Source: Bradyrhizobium agreste
GTDB taxonomy: Bacteria; Pseudomonadota; Alphaproteobacteria; Rhizobiales; Xanthobacteraceae
NCBI RefSeq assembly: GCF_016031625.1
Contig: NZ_JACCHP010000032.1
Coordinates: 1 to 56,492, forward strand
DNA length: 56,492 nucleotides
Direction: 5' to 3'
Position 1 is the stretch's first letter; each line of letters opens with the position of its first letter. Below the pieces are notes generated by a model that made no database searches, had not been told where the DNA came from, and was given only the letters and a program-made list of their open reading frames with translations. The translations under genes were made by a program, and so were the position numbers. Below are positions 28,302-36,681 of this stretch, in pieces.

Positions 28302-28868
28302 ATGGGCCGCGGACTAACACGTCGCCATGCACAACCGCGATGGCTACCGACTGTCTCGATAGGTGCTGCGCTGATCGTCTCGAGCGCCGGTGCTTGTCGC
28401 GCTCAGTGCGTCGAATTTTCGGACCGTGCCTCGCAACTGGAACTCGACACTTTCGTAAAGTCGCCCTCCTCGCTGCTGGAGCGGCTGCGCAATGACAAGG
28501 AAAAGTTGCGCTATCGGCTCGCGACTCTCATCGCGACCAATCCATCTTTGCTGCCGTCGGTTCAAACGCTTATTTCGGCATCGGCTTCGAGCGATCGTTC
28601 GGCCATCGGCGCCGCATTGCGGATCGCCGAGGGGCGGTGCACGACGACGAAGCCGGATGCCGCGCGGAAGATCAGGGATTTCGCTCAGCGGATCGGCGAT
28701 CTCAACGTGCAGTCCGGTTATGCCGCCGCGGGCGAAGACAATTCCGGCGTCCAGGCGCAATCGCAAATCAAGGGTCCGCCACAGCCGCCCCGAGGCGGCG
28801 CCCTGCTCGACGGCGAGTGGAAGACGAAGCTGGCCAACCCTTTCAAGCCCGTTCCCCTTCCGAATTGA
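28302..28868 (+). CDS. Hypothetical exported protein preceding the EPS kinase
   Basis: The product is 188 aa with a signal peptide (about residues 15-35, VSIGAALIVSSAGACRA, then QCVEF). The mature part is helical, polar and contains FVKSPSSLLERLRNDKEKL, then a Cys in EGRCTTTKPDAARKIRD. The C-terminus is Pro/Gly-rich and disordered. I do not recognise the family. AAGGA lies a few bases before the ATG. It starts the transcript that continues, 31 bases later, into the Wzz/BY-kinase gene, so it probably helps EPS export or its control in the periplasm. It is not a Wza-type exporter: it is too short and has no SLBB or polysaccharide-export motif. Confidence 0.75.
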   Translation: MGRGLTRRHAQPRWLPTVSIGAALIVSSAGACRAQCVEFSDRASQLELDTFVKSPSSLLERLRNDKEKLRYRLATLIATNPSLLPSVQTLISASASSDRSAIGAALRIAEGRCTTTKPDAARKIRDFAQRIGDLNVQSGYAAAGEDNSGVQAQSQIKGPPQPPRGGALLDGEWKTKLANPFKPVPLPN

Positions 28869-28899
28869 TCGATGATCATCAAAGGCAGCGAATTAGCAC

Positions 28900-31101
28900 A
28901 TGTACCAGCCTAGAGAACATTTCCAGTCGGGACACCGATTCGGCATCGAATTTGGCGGGGCAGTCCTCAGCTTCGAGCGTGTGGCCGACGTGCTCCGCCG
29001 CCAGTGGCCGATCATCGCGGCATGTGTCGGAGCTTCTCTGGCCCTGGTGATCCTGTATCTGGTCACGGCGCAACCCATGTATACGGCGAACGCCCGCATC
29101 ATGATGGACACGCGTCAGGCGCAGGTGCTGGACAAGGAGAGCAACACCAGCAGCGCCCTGATCGACACAGGTTATGTCGACAGCCAGGTCGAAATCATCA
29201 ACTCGGACGACCTGATCCTGTCCGTCGTCCGTCGCCTGAAGCTGACAGAGGATCCGGAGTTCAATGGCTCCAATCCAGGCCTCCTCTCCCTGATCGTCGG
29301 CAAGGTGACGTCGCTGTTCGGCTCCGGTGAACCGCCGAACCAGGAACGAATCGAACATGCGGTGGTCGAGCAGGTTCAGAAGAACCTGAGAACCGAGCGC
29401 GTGCTGACCACCTACGTCTTGTCGCTGAATTATCGCTCACGGAGTCCCGACAAGGCCGCCAAGATCGCCAACGCCATCGCCAATGCCTATCTGGTCGGCG
29501 CTCTCGAGGCCAAATATCAATCCACCAAGCGGGCCACCGAATGGCTTCAGCAGCGCAGCCTCGAGCTGAGCGAGCAGGCGTCGGCCAGCGACCGCGCCGT
29601 GCAGACCTTCAAGGCCGAGCACAACATCGTCGGAACCAGCCGCGGCCTGATGTCCGAGCAGCAATTGTCGGACCTGAACACGCAGCTGGTTCAGGCGCGG
29701 GCGGCGACCGCCGAGGCCAAGGCCCGGCTCGACCGGATTACCGCGATCTCCGACCAGGATGTCGCGCAATCAACCGTGACGGACGCTCTCAACAACTCGG
29801 TCATCACCCGCCTTCGCGCCCAATATCTCGATCTCCAGGCCCAATATGCTGATTGGTCGAGACGCTATGGCAAGTCCCATCTTGCGGCGGTCAATCTCGC
29901 CAACAAGATGGAGGAGTTGCGCAAGAACATGGCCGACGAGCTGCATCGGATCGGAGACGCCTATCGCAGCGATTATGAGATCGCCAAGAGCCGGGAAGCC
30001 TCTCTCGAGAAGAACGTGAAGGAGCTGGTCGCCCAGGCCGGCGATACCGGCCAGGCCGCAGTCAAGCTGCGCGACCTCGAAAGCGCCGCGGACACCTACC
30101 GCAACCTCTACAACAACTTCCTTGAGAAGCTGCAGAGCGCGACGCAGAACCAGAGTTTTCCGCTCAGCGAGGCTCGGCTGATCAGCACCGCCACCAAGCC
30201 GGACCGCAAGAGCTCGCCGCGGACGGTCCTGGCGCTGGTGGGAGGCCTCGTCGGCGGTCTCTGTCTCGGCTTCGGCGTCGCCTTTGCGCGCGAGCTGCTG
30301 AGCGACGTGCTGCGGACCCCTGGCGAGGTCGAGGACGAGCTCGGCGTGAAGTGCCTCGGCGTCCTGCCGGATATCAGTCCGGCCTCGAAGACCGGCGCAT
30401 CCGACGTATCCCGCTACGTCGTCGACCATCCGTTCTCGCGGTTCGCCGAGACGTTGCGCAACATCAAGGTGTCGATCGACGTTGCGCGCCTCACCCGCGA
30501 GATCAAGGTGATCGGCATCGTCTCTTCCCTTCCCAAGGAGGGAAAGACGACCGTCGCCGCGAATTTTGCGCAATTGATCGCGCTCACGGGCCACCGCACG
30601 GTTCTGATCGACGGCGACCTGCACACGCGTTCGCTGACGCGGGAGCTCGCGCCGAACGCCAAGAGCGGGCTTGTCGAAGCGCTCAACGACCCCGCGAGCC
30701 TCGGCTACCACGTGCAGCGGAGCAAGGAGACGGGACTGGATTTCCTGCCCTCCGTCGTGGCATCGCGCATGGTGAATTCGGCCGACGTCGTCGGGTCGAA
30801 GGCGATGGCCGAGCTGCTCAAGGTGCTGAGGGAGCACTACGAGTACATCGTGATCGATCTCGCCCCGGTAATGCCGGTGGCGGACTCCAAGGCCGTCAGC
30901 CTGCTGATCGACGCCATGGTCTACGTCATCGAATGGGGGCAGACGACGCGAAGCGCGCTTCAGGAGTCGGTTTCCGGGTCGGAGATCCTCCAGAAGAAGC
31001 TGCTCGGTGCCGTGCTCAACCGTGCCAATCCGAAGATGCTCAAGCGCATCGAGGCCTACAAGGGCAAGCACCACAACAGCTATTACGTCGAGCACGCCTA
31101 G
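28900..31101 (+). CDS. Wzz/BY-kinase EPS co-polymerase (ExoP/Wzc-type)
   Basis: The product is 733 aa in one chain. An N-terminal Wzz domain has a first membrane helix near residues 38-60 (WPIIAACVGASLALVILYLV). A coiled-coil periplasmic region (about 180-390) follows, then a second helix near 440-460 (VLALVGGLVGGLCLGFGVAF). The C-terminal tyrosine-kinase ATPase has Walker A LPKEGKTTVAANFA near 545, Walker A-prime VLIDGDLH and Walker B IVIDLAPV. The tail has only a few Tyr (AYKG, NSYYVEHA). Such proteins set chain length and drive EPS export by cycles of Tyr phosphorylation. The tail tyrosines would be the autophosphorylation sites. No low-molecular-weight Tyr phosphatase gene is seen in the window. 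Confidence 0.93.
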   Translation: MYQPREHFQSGHRFGIEFGGAVLSFERVADVLRRQWPIIAACVGASLALVILYLVTAQPMYTANARIMMDTRQAQVLDKESNTSSALIDTGYVDSQVEIINSDDLILSVVRRLKLTEDPEFNGSNPGLLSLIVGKVTSLFGSGEPPNQERIEHAVVEQVQKNLRTERVLTTYVLSLNYRSRSPDKAAKIANAIANAYLVGALEAKYQSTKRATEWLQQRSLELSEQASASDRAVQTFKAEHNIVGTSRGLMSEQQLSDLNTQLVQARAATAEAKARLDRITAISDQDVAQSTVTDALNNSVITRLRAQYLDLQAQYADWSRRYGKSHLAAVNLANKMEELRKNMADELHRIGDAYRSDYEIAKSREASLEKNVKELVAQAGDTGQAAVKLRDLESAADTYRNLYNNFLEKLQSATQNQSFPLSEARLISTATKPDRKSSPRTVLALVGGLVGGLCLGFGVAFARELLSDVLRTPGEVEDELGVKCLGVLPDISPASKTGASDVSRYVVDHPFSRFAETLRNIKVSIDVARLTREIKVIGIVSSLPKEGKTTVAANFAQLIALTGHRTVLIDGDLHTRSLTRELAPNAKSGLVEALNDPASLGYHVQRSKETGLDFLPSVVASRMVNSADVVGSKAMAELLKVLREHYEYIVIDLAPVMPVADSKAVSLLIDAMVYVIEWGQTTRSALQESVSGSEILQKKLLGAVLNRANPKMLKRIEAYKGKHHNSYYVEHA

Positions 31102-31142
31102 GCGGAGGCGAGGCGCCGCCCCACCAACAGCTGGAATGAGCT

Positions 31143-31175
31143 CAGGCCCGCTGCCAATTGGCGGCGGGCCTTCTT
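31143..31175 (+). terminator. Rho-independent terminator after the BY-kinase gene
   Basis: GGCCCGCTGCC pairs with GGCGGCGGGCC (one mismatch) around AATT, followed by TTCTTCG. It is 43 bases after the stop codon. Confidence 0.75.
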
Positions 31176-31481
31176 CGTACTTGGCGGACGCTTGAATGGC
31201 ACAGCCCTCGCGCACGGTCCGGAGCCTGCGAGGCGCGCGGAACTGCTCGCGAGTCCGTATTCGTCCGGAATCCACAACTTGCAGTTATTGCTCTAGCCAA
31301 AAGCTAGGATTGACGGATACGGTGGTCGCCGGGACAGTGCGCCGAGGGACAATCATCCGTCGATAAGATGAGACAATCCGAGCTTGACGCCTGAAAGCGC
31401 CGAAACTTTAGGCATCTTTCTTTCTCGGTTCCCCGAGGCTAGTCTCGGCTCATACTCGCAGTTCGTTTCCGGTAGGCTCGG
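31176..31481 (+). other. 306-base gap
   Basis: I see no gene here. A short inverted repeat CTAGC-CAAAA-GCTAG (31293-31307) is followed directly by GATTGACGG, which could be a -35 element for the small membrane protein at 31482. The last 100 bases are moderately AT-rich. Confidence 0.3.
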
Positions 31482-31769
31482 ATGCTGATCGTCCTGACGA
31501 TTTTGACTATTTGGGTTCTGCTCAACATTCTATTCGTGTTGATCGTGGTCCCTCCACGCAAGCCGCTCCGCCAGCCCATGGCGACGACGCTCTCACCCGC
31601 GCCCATCGACCCGAGCCGGCGCCAGATCGAGCAGGACGAGCCCTTCTCGATCCGCCACATCATCGTCTCCGTCGCGATGGGAGCCTTCTTCGTGCTCGTG
31701 CCGCCGCTGCTCGCGCTGCGCGATGCGATCATGCGGCTCTTCCGCAGGCCGCCGCAAAATGGATCCTGA
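31482..31769 (+). CDS. Small membrane protein, hypothetical
   Basis: The product is 95 aa with two membrane helices: residues 1-24 (LIVLTILTIWVLLNILFVLIVV) and about 58-80 (HIIVSVAMGAFFVLVPPLLAL). A Pro-rich polar loop lies between them and a basic C-terminus RLFRRPPQN follows. The two ends probably lie on the same side of the membrane. The family is unknown. It lies between the BY-kinase and the priming transferase in the EPS locus, so a role in the EPS membrane complex is possible but unproven. The ribosome site is weak. Confidence 0.6.
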   Translation: MLIVLTILTIWVLLNILFVLIVVPPRKPLRQPMATTLSPAPIDPSRRQIEQDEPFSIRHIIVSVAMGAFFVLVPPLLALRDAIMRLFRRPPQNGS

Positions 31770-31812
31770 GGCCCCTGGGCCGGAGGTCCCAGGCGATTGA
31801 GATATCGAGCGC

Positions 31813-33243
31813 CTAATAGGCTTCCTGGAACATCACTGCGGACGCTGTGCGGGCCATGATCTTCAGGTCGAGCCAGATGCTCCAATTGCTGACGTACCAG
31901 ACGTCGTACTCGACCCGCTTTTCCATCAGATCGATCGTGGGCGTCTCGCCCCTGAATCCGTTCACCTGAGCCCAGCCCGTCAGGCCCGGCTTCATGTGAT
32001 GGCGGTAGACATACTTGCTGATGAGTTCGTCGTAGTAATTGTCATGGGCGAGCGCGTGCGGACGCGGTCCCACCAGCGACATGTCTCCACGCAGCACGTT
32101 CCAGAGCTGCGGCAGTTCGTCGATGCTGGTCATGCGCAGGAAGCGGCCGATCTTGGTGACCCGCGCATCCTTCTTGGTCGCCTGGGTCACCGTCTCGCCA
32201 TTCTCGCAGACCGTCATGGTCCGAAACTTCCAGATCTCGAACGGCTTGCCGTTGAAGCCGCGGCGCGACTGCCGGAATATGACGCTTCCCGGGGAATCCA
32301 GCTTGATCAGCACGGCTACGGTCAGCAGCAGCGGCGTCAGCAGCACGAGCGCGAACAGAGCGACCCCGACGTCGAGACAGCGCTTCTGCAGCCGCTCGAG
32401 AATGGTCAGCGGCGGCCGCTGGATCTCGACCGCGACAGTTCCGCTGACCGGCAGGAAGGGACGGGTCACCAGGTCGGCAACCGGATCGTCAGGCAGCAGA
32501 CGAATGGGCTGCGGGACGGCGCGCAAATACGGCCCGAGCTTGCGCAACATCGGCAATTCATTCCAGTCGATCGCGAGCAGATATTCATCGACATCGGCCG
32601 AGCGCGACTGACGGATGACGTCGCGAATCTGCCGCTCCCATTGGCCATCATCCCGGTCGTCTCCGAGCACGAAATGGCGCATGACGTCGAAGCCGTTCCT
32701 GCGCAAATCCTTGAAGCGGCTCGAGGTGAAGTCGAGCGGCTTGAGGCTGAGCAGGATCACCTTGCGATCGACCAGGCGGCTTCTCGCAAAGCTCGTGCCG
32801 AACACGGCCTGCCAGGCGAAGCGCAGGCTGGTCAAGCCGAGCCCGCCGATCACGGCGAAGACGATGACGGTGCCGCGCGACAGATTGTCCGTCGATTTCA
32901 GCAGGAAGGCCGCAACGGCGAGGATCGTGAGCGACGTCAGCCAGATAAACGCCGCCATTCGAAGCTGCCAAACCAGATTGAGCAGCCGATGCGTGGAATA
33001 GACGTCCCGGAAATAGGCGATCCCGACGAACACCACGCCGACAAACAATCCGGCTCCCACCGATGCACCGTCGGGCGGCGAAGCGACCGCCACACCATAC
33101 AGCGAAGCCCCCGCCGCGTAACTCAGCAGGATCAACAGAAAGTCGGCAGCGATGACGACGACCTGAAACGGCCTCTGAAGCGCACTGCCGCGCGCAGATG
33201 ACAGCGCATGAGCGCTTTCAGAACCATAAGTTGCAACAGCCAT
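31813..33243 (-). CDS. Polyprenyl-phosphate sugar-1-phosphate transferase (EPS priming enzyme, WcaJ-type)
   Basis: The product is 476 aa. The N-terminal half has four to five membrane helices and a CoA-binding-like cytoplasmic domain. The C-terminal Bac_transf domain (about 280-476) has KRCLDVGVALFAL, VIFRQSRRGFNGKPFEIWKF, RTMTV, TSIDELPQLWNVLRGDMSLV, GPRPH and KPGLTGWAQVNGFRGET, all family hallmarks. It moves a sugar-1-phosphate (often glucose or galactose) from UDP-sugar to undecaprenyl phosphate and so begins each EPS unit. ATG 33243 has AGAGG upstream. Its 3' end converges with the small membrane protein. It is the leftward partner of a long divergent gap. Confidence 0.93.
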   Translation of the reverse strand: MAVATYGSESAHALSSARGSALQRPFQVVVIAADFLLILLSYAAGASLYGVAVASPPDGASVGAGLFVGVVFVGIAYFRDVYSTHRLLNLVWQLRMAAFIWLTSLTILAVAAFLLKSTDNLSRGTVIVFAVIGGLGLTSLRFAWQAVFGTSFARSRLVDRKVILLSLKPLDFTSSRFKDLRRNGFDVMRHFVLGDDRDDGQWERQIRDVIRQSRSADVDEYLLAIDWNELPMLRKLGPYLRAVPQPIRLLPDDPVADLVTRPFLPVSGTVAVEIQRPPLTILERLQKRCLDVGVALFALVLLTPLLLTVAVLIKLDSPGSVIFRQSRRGFNGKPFEIWKFRTMTVCENGETVTQATKKDARVTKIGRFLRMTSIDELPQLWNVLRGDMSLVGPRPHALAHDNYYDELISKYVYRHHMKPGLTGWAQVNGFRGETPTIDLMEKRVEYDVWYVSNWSIWLDLKIMARTASAVMFQEAY

Positions 33244-33848
33244 TCGAACCTCTGCGTATCGAGAGAGTGCCTGACGCTCATCGTGATGCTGAAGACTCGT
33301 CAATCCCCCGCGCGGAAAGTGTTGATCGATCGCAGCGACATTGTGGCGCTGCACGCGAAACTTTTGCGGCGCACGGACGATGCGTCGCGTTGAGATGCAC
33401 GGCGAAATTCGACGCGCTGAAAATGTCGTCACAGTGCTGACATATGAGCGAACGGACTGCCCTATTTTGAATCAAGTTCCGCATCCGAGGCGACGCTATC
33501 GCTGCAAGAACTGCTCTTCGCTCAACTTTGAGGCGCTGCTTTGCTGCCGACGAACGCAACATCGGATCACTCACGTGAATTTCCAGGAATTTCTATCTGC
33601 GGATGTATACGAGAATCTGCGACGAGTCATGCAGACTTGCCGCACGCTTCGAATCAGCGATGCAATTCCTGCGCACCCAGCTCGTTCCTGACGCCATCAA
33701 AAACAACTCGGCAAAAAATGCCGTGCCCTTCTTTTGGCGTGATCGGGACTGACAACGAGCTGCGGCCCCACGGAACTCGCGTTGTTTGCGTTGGATGGAC
33801 GCTCTCCGGTGCCGGTGACTTGGGGATATTTTTCCGCCCACCCGATCG
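33244..33848. promoter_or_regulatory. 605-base divergent intergenic region
   Basis: This separates the priming transferase (leftward) and the phosphatase (rightward). Open frames here are short, rich in Cys and Arg and lack ribosome sites, so I do not call a gene. It is relatively AT-rich around 33440-33480 and 33690-33730 and should hold the promoters of both flanking genes. Confidence 0.45.
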
Positions 33849-34595
33849 ATGAGCGCCATGAAATCTCTTGCGCGATCCCACCCGTCGCCTCCCAAACCGC
33901 AATTGCCGGATGGCGTCCGCATTTACGCGATCTCGGATATTCACGGCTGCGCGCATTTGCTCGAGCCCATGCTGCGGGTGATCGACGCGGACGTCGCGCG
34001 CAGCCGGCCGCGCTATGCGATCGAAGTCTTCATGGGCGATTACATCGATCGCGGCCCGGATACGCGTTCCACCCTCGACATCCTGGTCGAGCGCAGCCGC
34101 CGGGGGAATGCGGTCTTCCTCAAGGGCAACCACGAGGCCTTTCTGGTAAGTGTGTTCGAAGATCCTTCACTGTTCGAGGACTGGATCGCCTTCGGCGGGA
34201 CCCAGACATTGATGTCCTACGGGCTTGCTCCGCCCGATCTCAGGCGCGACGAGCCGGCATCGATCCTGCGCGATCTGATTCGCGCGATGCCGACCGAGCA
34301 TCTGGAATTCATCGACAATCTGCGGCTGAGCTTCAGTTGCGGAGACTTCTTTTTCGTCCACGCCGGCGTTCGCCCGGGCGTGCCGTTGGCCGAGCAGACC
34401 GAGCGCGATCTGCTCTGGATTCGCGAGGAATTCCTGCGGAGCGAGGAGCAGTTCGACAAATATATCGTCCATGGTCATACGCCGGTTCGCAGCGCCGAAT
34501 TGCTGGCCAACCGGGCCAATATCGACACCGGGGCCTATGCGACCGGCAACCTCACCCTGATGAGCATCCAGGGCAGCCGCATGCTCGCGGTGTAA
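33849..34595 (+). CDS. PPP-family metallophosphoesterase (Ser/Thr phosphatase-like)
   Basis: The product is 248 aa and cytoplasmic. All PPP/calcineurin motifs are present: SDIHG (D30, H32), GDYIDRG (63-69), GNHE (93-96), VHAG and VHGHTPV. These bind two metal ions. The size and spacing match bacterial PrpA/ApaH-like enzymes, which remove phosphate from proteins or cut dinucleoside tetraphosphates. It lies beside the EPS priming gene, so it could counter a kinase of the locus, although PPP enzymes normally act on Ser/Thr and phosphorylated His more than Tyr. A second ATG (33858) is also possible. No strong ribosome site is visible at either. Confidence 0.88.
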   Translation: MSAMKSLARSHPSPPKPQLPDGVRIYAISDIHGCAHLLEPMLRVIDADVARSRPRYAIEVFMGDYIDRGPDTRSTLDILVERSRRGNAVFLKGNHEAFLVSVFEDPSLFEDWIAFGGTQTLMSYGLAPPDLRRDEPASILRDLIRAMPTEHLEFIDNLRLSFSCGDFFFVHAGVRPGVPLAEQTERDLLWIREEFLRSEEQFDKYIVHGHTPVRSAELLANRANIDTGAYATGNLTLMSIQGSRMLAV

Positions 34596-34662
34596 TGAGT
34601 TTCAGCCTCTTGCCGCCGACGCGCGAGACGGCCTCAAGGAGGAAGTGGACGCCCCGCGGCTT

Positions 34663-34947
34663 CTAGTTGAGCGACGGCAGCGGCGACTGCGCCGGCCGCG
34701 CACGCGTCTGGGCCATCCAGTCACTCCAGGCTCGCTCGTGCTTGACGTAGAGTTCTACCCAACGCTCGCCATGCCTGGCCTGGCGGACGCGCGCCGCCTC
34801 CCCGAGCAGCTCGGCGCCGGGACGGGTGTCCGGCTTGTCCAGCGCTTCGAACTCGATCGTTTCCGAGATCGTCAGACCAACGAGCACACGGTGCCCGGCG
34901 CCGTCCACGATATAGCGTCGCGGCGCATCGTTCTTGGGCTCACTCAT
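34663..34947 (-). CDS. Hypothetical protein
   Basis: The product is 94 aa, charged and soluble (MSEPKNDAPRRYIVDGAGH at the start, later VLVGLTISETIEFEALD). It has no signal peptide and no recognised domain. Codon use is normal for the genome and the frame converges with the phosphatase gene. An earlier in-frame ATG at 34962 would add five residues. It is likely a real bradyrhizobial orphan protein of unknown function. Confidence 0.6.
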   Translation of the reverse strand: MSEPKNDAPRRYIVDGAGHRVLVGLTISETIEFEALDKPDTRPGAELLGEAARVRQARHGERWVELYVKHERAWSDWMAQTRARPAQSPLPSLN

Positions 34948-35007
34948 GTCTTCATGTCCCATCGGGTTCAGTGTGAAGCCGGATGCCGAGAGCGAATGGG
35001 ACGATGC

Positions 35008-35181
35008 CTAAAAGGCTCGCCGGGCATGGCCGAACGTCGAGGTCGGAGCGGGCCGCGACGAACGGCGCGAGGCGCCGCTGGATGAGTTCACGGTTCTTCG
35101 TTCGACGCGCCACGCGCGCAGCGCGTATCCGAGAATGAGGCCAGCGCCGAAAATGGAAGCGGAGACAAACGTAGAAGTCAT
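35008..35181 (-). CDS. Small single-helix membrane protein, 57 aa
   Basis: ATG at 35181 and TAG at 35008-35010 give MTSTFVSASIFGAGLILGYA, then LRAWRVERRTVNSSS and a Ser/Arg-rich tail. The first 22 residues form one membrane helix with positive residues just after it, so the tail is probably cytoplasmic. AGGA lies 7 bases upstream of the ATG. Small proteins starting with this kind of helix followed by a basic RAWR-like patch are frequent in Bradyrhizobium as I remember them; this is not verified here. The function is unknown. Confidence 0.55.
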   Translation of the reverse strand: MTSTFVSASIFGAGLILGYALRAWRVERRTVNSSSGASRRSSRPAPTSTFGHARRAF

Positions 35182-35557
35182 GGGAGCGTCCTGGATCGTG
35201 CGTCTCCTATCAAGAGCGAGCAGTGTGTCGACATCATGGTTCTCGAGGATTCAGCGGCGCCGAAAAATTGTTCAAGGTTCGTCGCTTCCATGCATGCCGC
35301 GCGCGGCAAATCTGCCAACGCCTGATCTCGTCTCGGCCGGTGGTGATCTTCGAGCACTCTATATATGGCAACCACATATCTAAGAGACGTTCTCGCAGCT
35401 ATGCATCCAGGCCCCGTCGCGGTCAGGCCGATGCGCGTGGGCGAGACCGTGCGCCCCCGCAACGGAAATTTGGCGTCAACCGGCCAGCCCGTGCCCTTGC
35501 AACCATCCGGAACCCATCGCATTATCGCACGTCGCATTTCATGAGGGATTCAATCCA
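35182..35557 (+). other. 376-base gap
   Basis: I see no supported gene here. The stretch around 35345-35395 is AT-richer (TATATATGG, CACATATC) and may hold the promoter of the small secreted protein at 35558. Confidence 0.35.
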
Positions 35558-35821
35558 ATGAACGTCCGCGCCGTTGCTTCATCCATTGCCCTGTCTGCTC
35601 TCGGCCTCACTCTGGCGACATCCATGGCGCCGGCCGCCGAGCTCGCACTTGCTCCGTCACACCGCGCGGCCGCCGTCCAGGGCGGACTTGTGTTCTGGGA
35701 CGACGTCTACCCGCCCGCGATCTATGGCCCGCAGCTGCGCTCCGTGGAGGAAGTCGCGGCCATGAAGGCGCAGGCGCGGCCGGTGTCCCAGCGCTGGTGG
35801 GGATATTGGTACGTGCGGTAG
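35558..35821 (+). CDS. Small secreted protein, hypothetical
   Basis: The product is 87 aa. A signal peptide (residues 1-27, ending in MAPAAE) is followed by a mature chain of about 60 aa rich in aromatic residues (GLVFWDDVYPPAIYGPQL, then RWWGYWYVR at the end). GAGGG lies upstream of the ATG and a good terminator follows, so it is probably a single-gene transcript. The family is unknown to me. The aromatic C-terminus suggests a beta-rich or surface-binding peptide, which is only a guess. Confidence 0.72.
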   Translation: MNVRAVASSIALSALGLTLATSMAPAAELALAPSHRAAAVQGGLVFWDDVYPPAIYGPQLRSVEEVAAMKAQARPVSQRWWGYWYVR

Positions 35822-35858
35822 GAGCGGTCGGCCGAGAGCCGAGCTTCGCTCAATCGTG

Positions 35859-35900
35859 AACCGCCGCCATATGGGCAAAAGCTGGCGGCGGTTTTCGTTT
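35859..35900 (+). terminator. Rho-independent terminator
   Basis: AACCGCCGCCA (35859-35869) pairs perfectly with TGGCGGCGGTT (35883-35893), followed by TTCGTTTG. It follows the small secreted protein gene. Confidence 0.8.
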
Positions 35901-36083
35901 GTCCATCCCGCTAGCGGCGCAGCGCCGATGGGTTGATCTGGTCGCGCTGCGACCATGCGCCCCCGAAACAAGGCGAAGAAGAGCGGCCTCGAATGCGGCC
36001 GCCACGTCACCGACGATACATTAAACTGTCAGCTACGGCTCTCCGATCTCGACGGCTTTCGACCGATCCAGGATCGGTTCTTC

Positions 36084-36620
36084 TTACGGCTGATTATTTG
36101 GCGGCCTTTCAATGAAGCGCCGGCTGCCATTGAGAAGCTCGAGGTTATTGGCGATAACCGGGTTGCCTGGGTCGAGCGAATAGGCCTTCTCAAACTTTCG
36201 CCGCGCCGCGCTCAGATTGCCGCGCAGCATGTACGAATATCCCTGGTCATTCAGGACTTGCACAGTTTCGCCGCCGAGCCGGATCGCTTGGGCATAGGCC
36301 TGGTCCGCCAGATCAAACCGACGTATCCGATCATAACTCGCAGCCAACCCGACCCAAGCGGTCACGTCCTTGGGCGACTTCTCCACGGCGTCCTTGAAGT
36401 AGCGTTGGGCAATCCCGTAATTGCCGCGGTTAAAATGCTCCAAGCCCAGCCGTACCGGCTCATCCGAGGGATAGTATTTGACGTCCGTCGGCTCCTGCAC
36501 GGGGTCCCCGCCCGGCGGCTCGACGGGAGCCACGACGGCAGCCTCCCTCAGCGTTTGGTCACACCCCGCAAGGCCGATCCCCAACCAGCAACAGGTCAGC
36601 ATTAGAATGAGACGCCGCAT
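36084..36620 (-). CDS. tadD: TadD-like TPR lipoprotein of the Flp pilus system
   Basis: The product is 178 aa. A lipoprotein signal with lipobox LAGC is followed by tetratricopeptide repeats from about residue 55 to 165 (for example EHFNRGNYGIAQRYFKDAVE, AWVGLAASYDRIRRF, ARRKFEKAYSLDPGNP). TadD is an outer-membrane-directed TPR lipoprotein thought to help secretin assembly. AAGG precedes the ATG. It is the last gene of the tad block, 61 bases after the small lipoprotein gene. Confidence 0.85.
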   Translation of the reverse strand: MRRLILMLTCCWLGIGLAGCDQTLREAAVVAPVEPPGGDPVQEPTDVKYYPSDEPVRLGLEHFNRGNYGIAQRYFKDAVEKSPKDVTAWVGLAASYDRIRRFDLADQAYAQAIRLGGETVQVLNDQGYSYMLRGNLSAARRKFEKAYSLDPGNPVIANNLELLNGSRRFIERPPNNQP

Positions 36621-36681
36621 AAACCTTAGTCCCCCGCGCGGCCCAGCAGACTCACTGCACCGTCCGTAAAAACAAAACCAG

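Noticed and set aside
28220..33374. Shared 14-base motif CTTTTGCGSCGCAC upstream of the kinase block (28220) and the priming transferase (33361)
   Set aside because: The two copies have different orientation relative to their genes and different distance. By a rough count, a few such near-matches are expected by chance among the intergenic bases of this window, so no operator is claimed.
33341..33691. 116-codon Cys/Arg-rich frame in the divergent gap, with a zinc-ribbon-like RYRCKNCSSL segment
   Set aside because: The Cys pattern is incomplete, the frame overlaps the start of the priming transferase gene on the other strand, and there is no ribosome site.
33849..34595. Phosphatase as a dedicated partner of the EPS tyrosine kinase
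   Set aside because: It is a PPP-type metallophosphatase, not a low-molecular-weight or PHP-type Tyr phosphatase; proximity alone is not enough.
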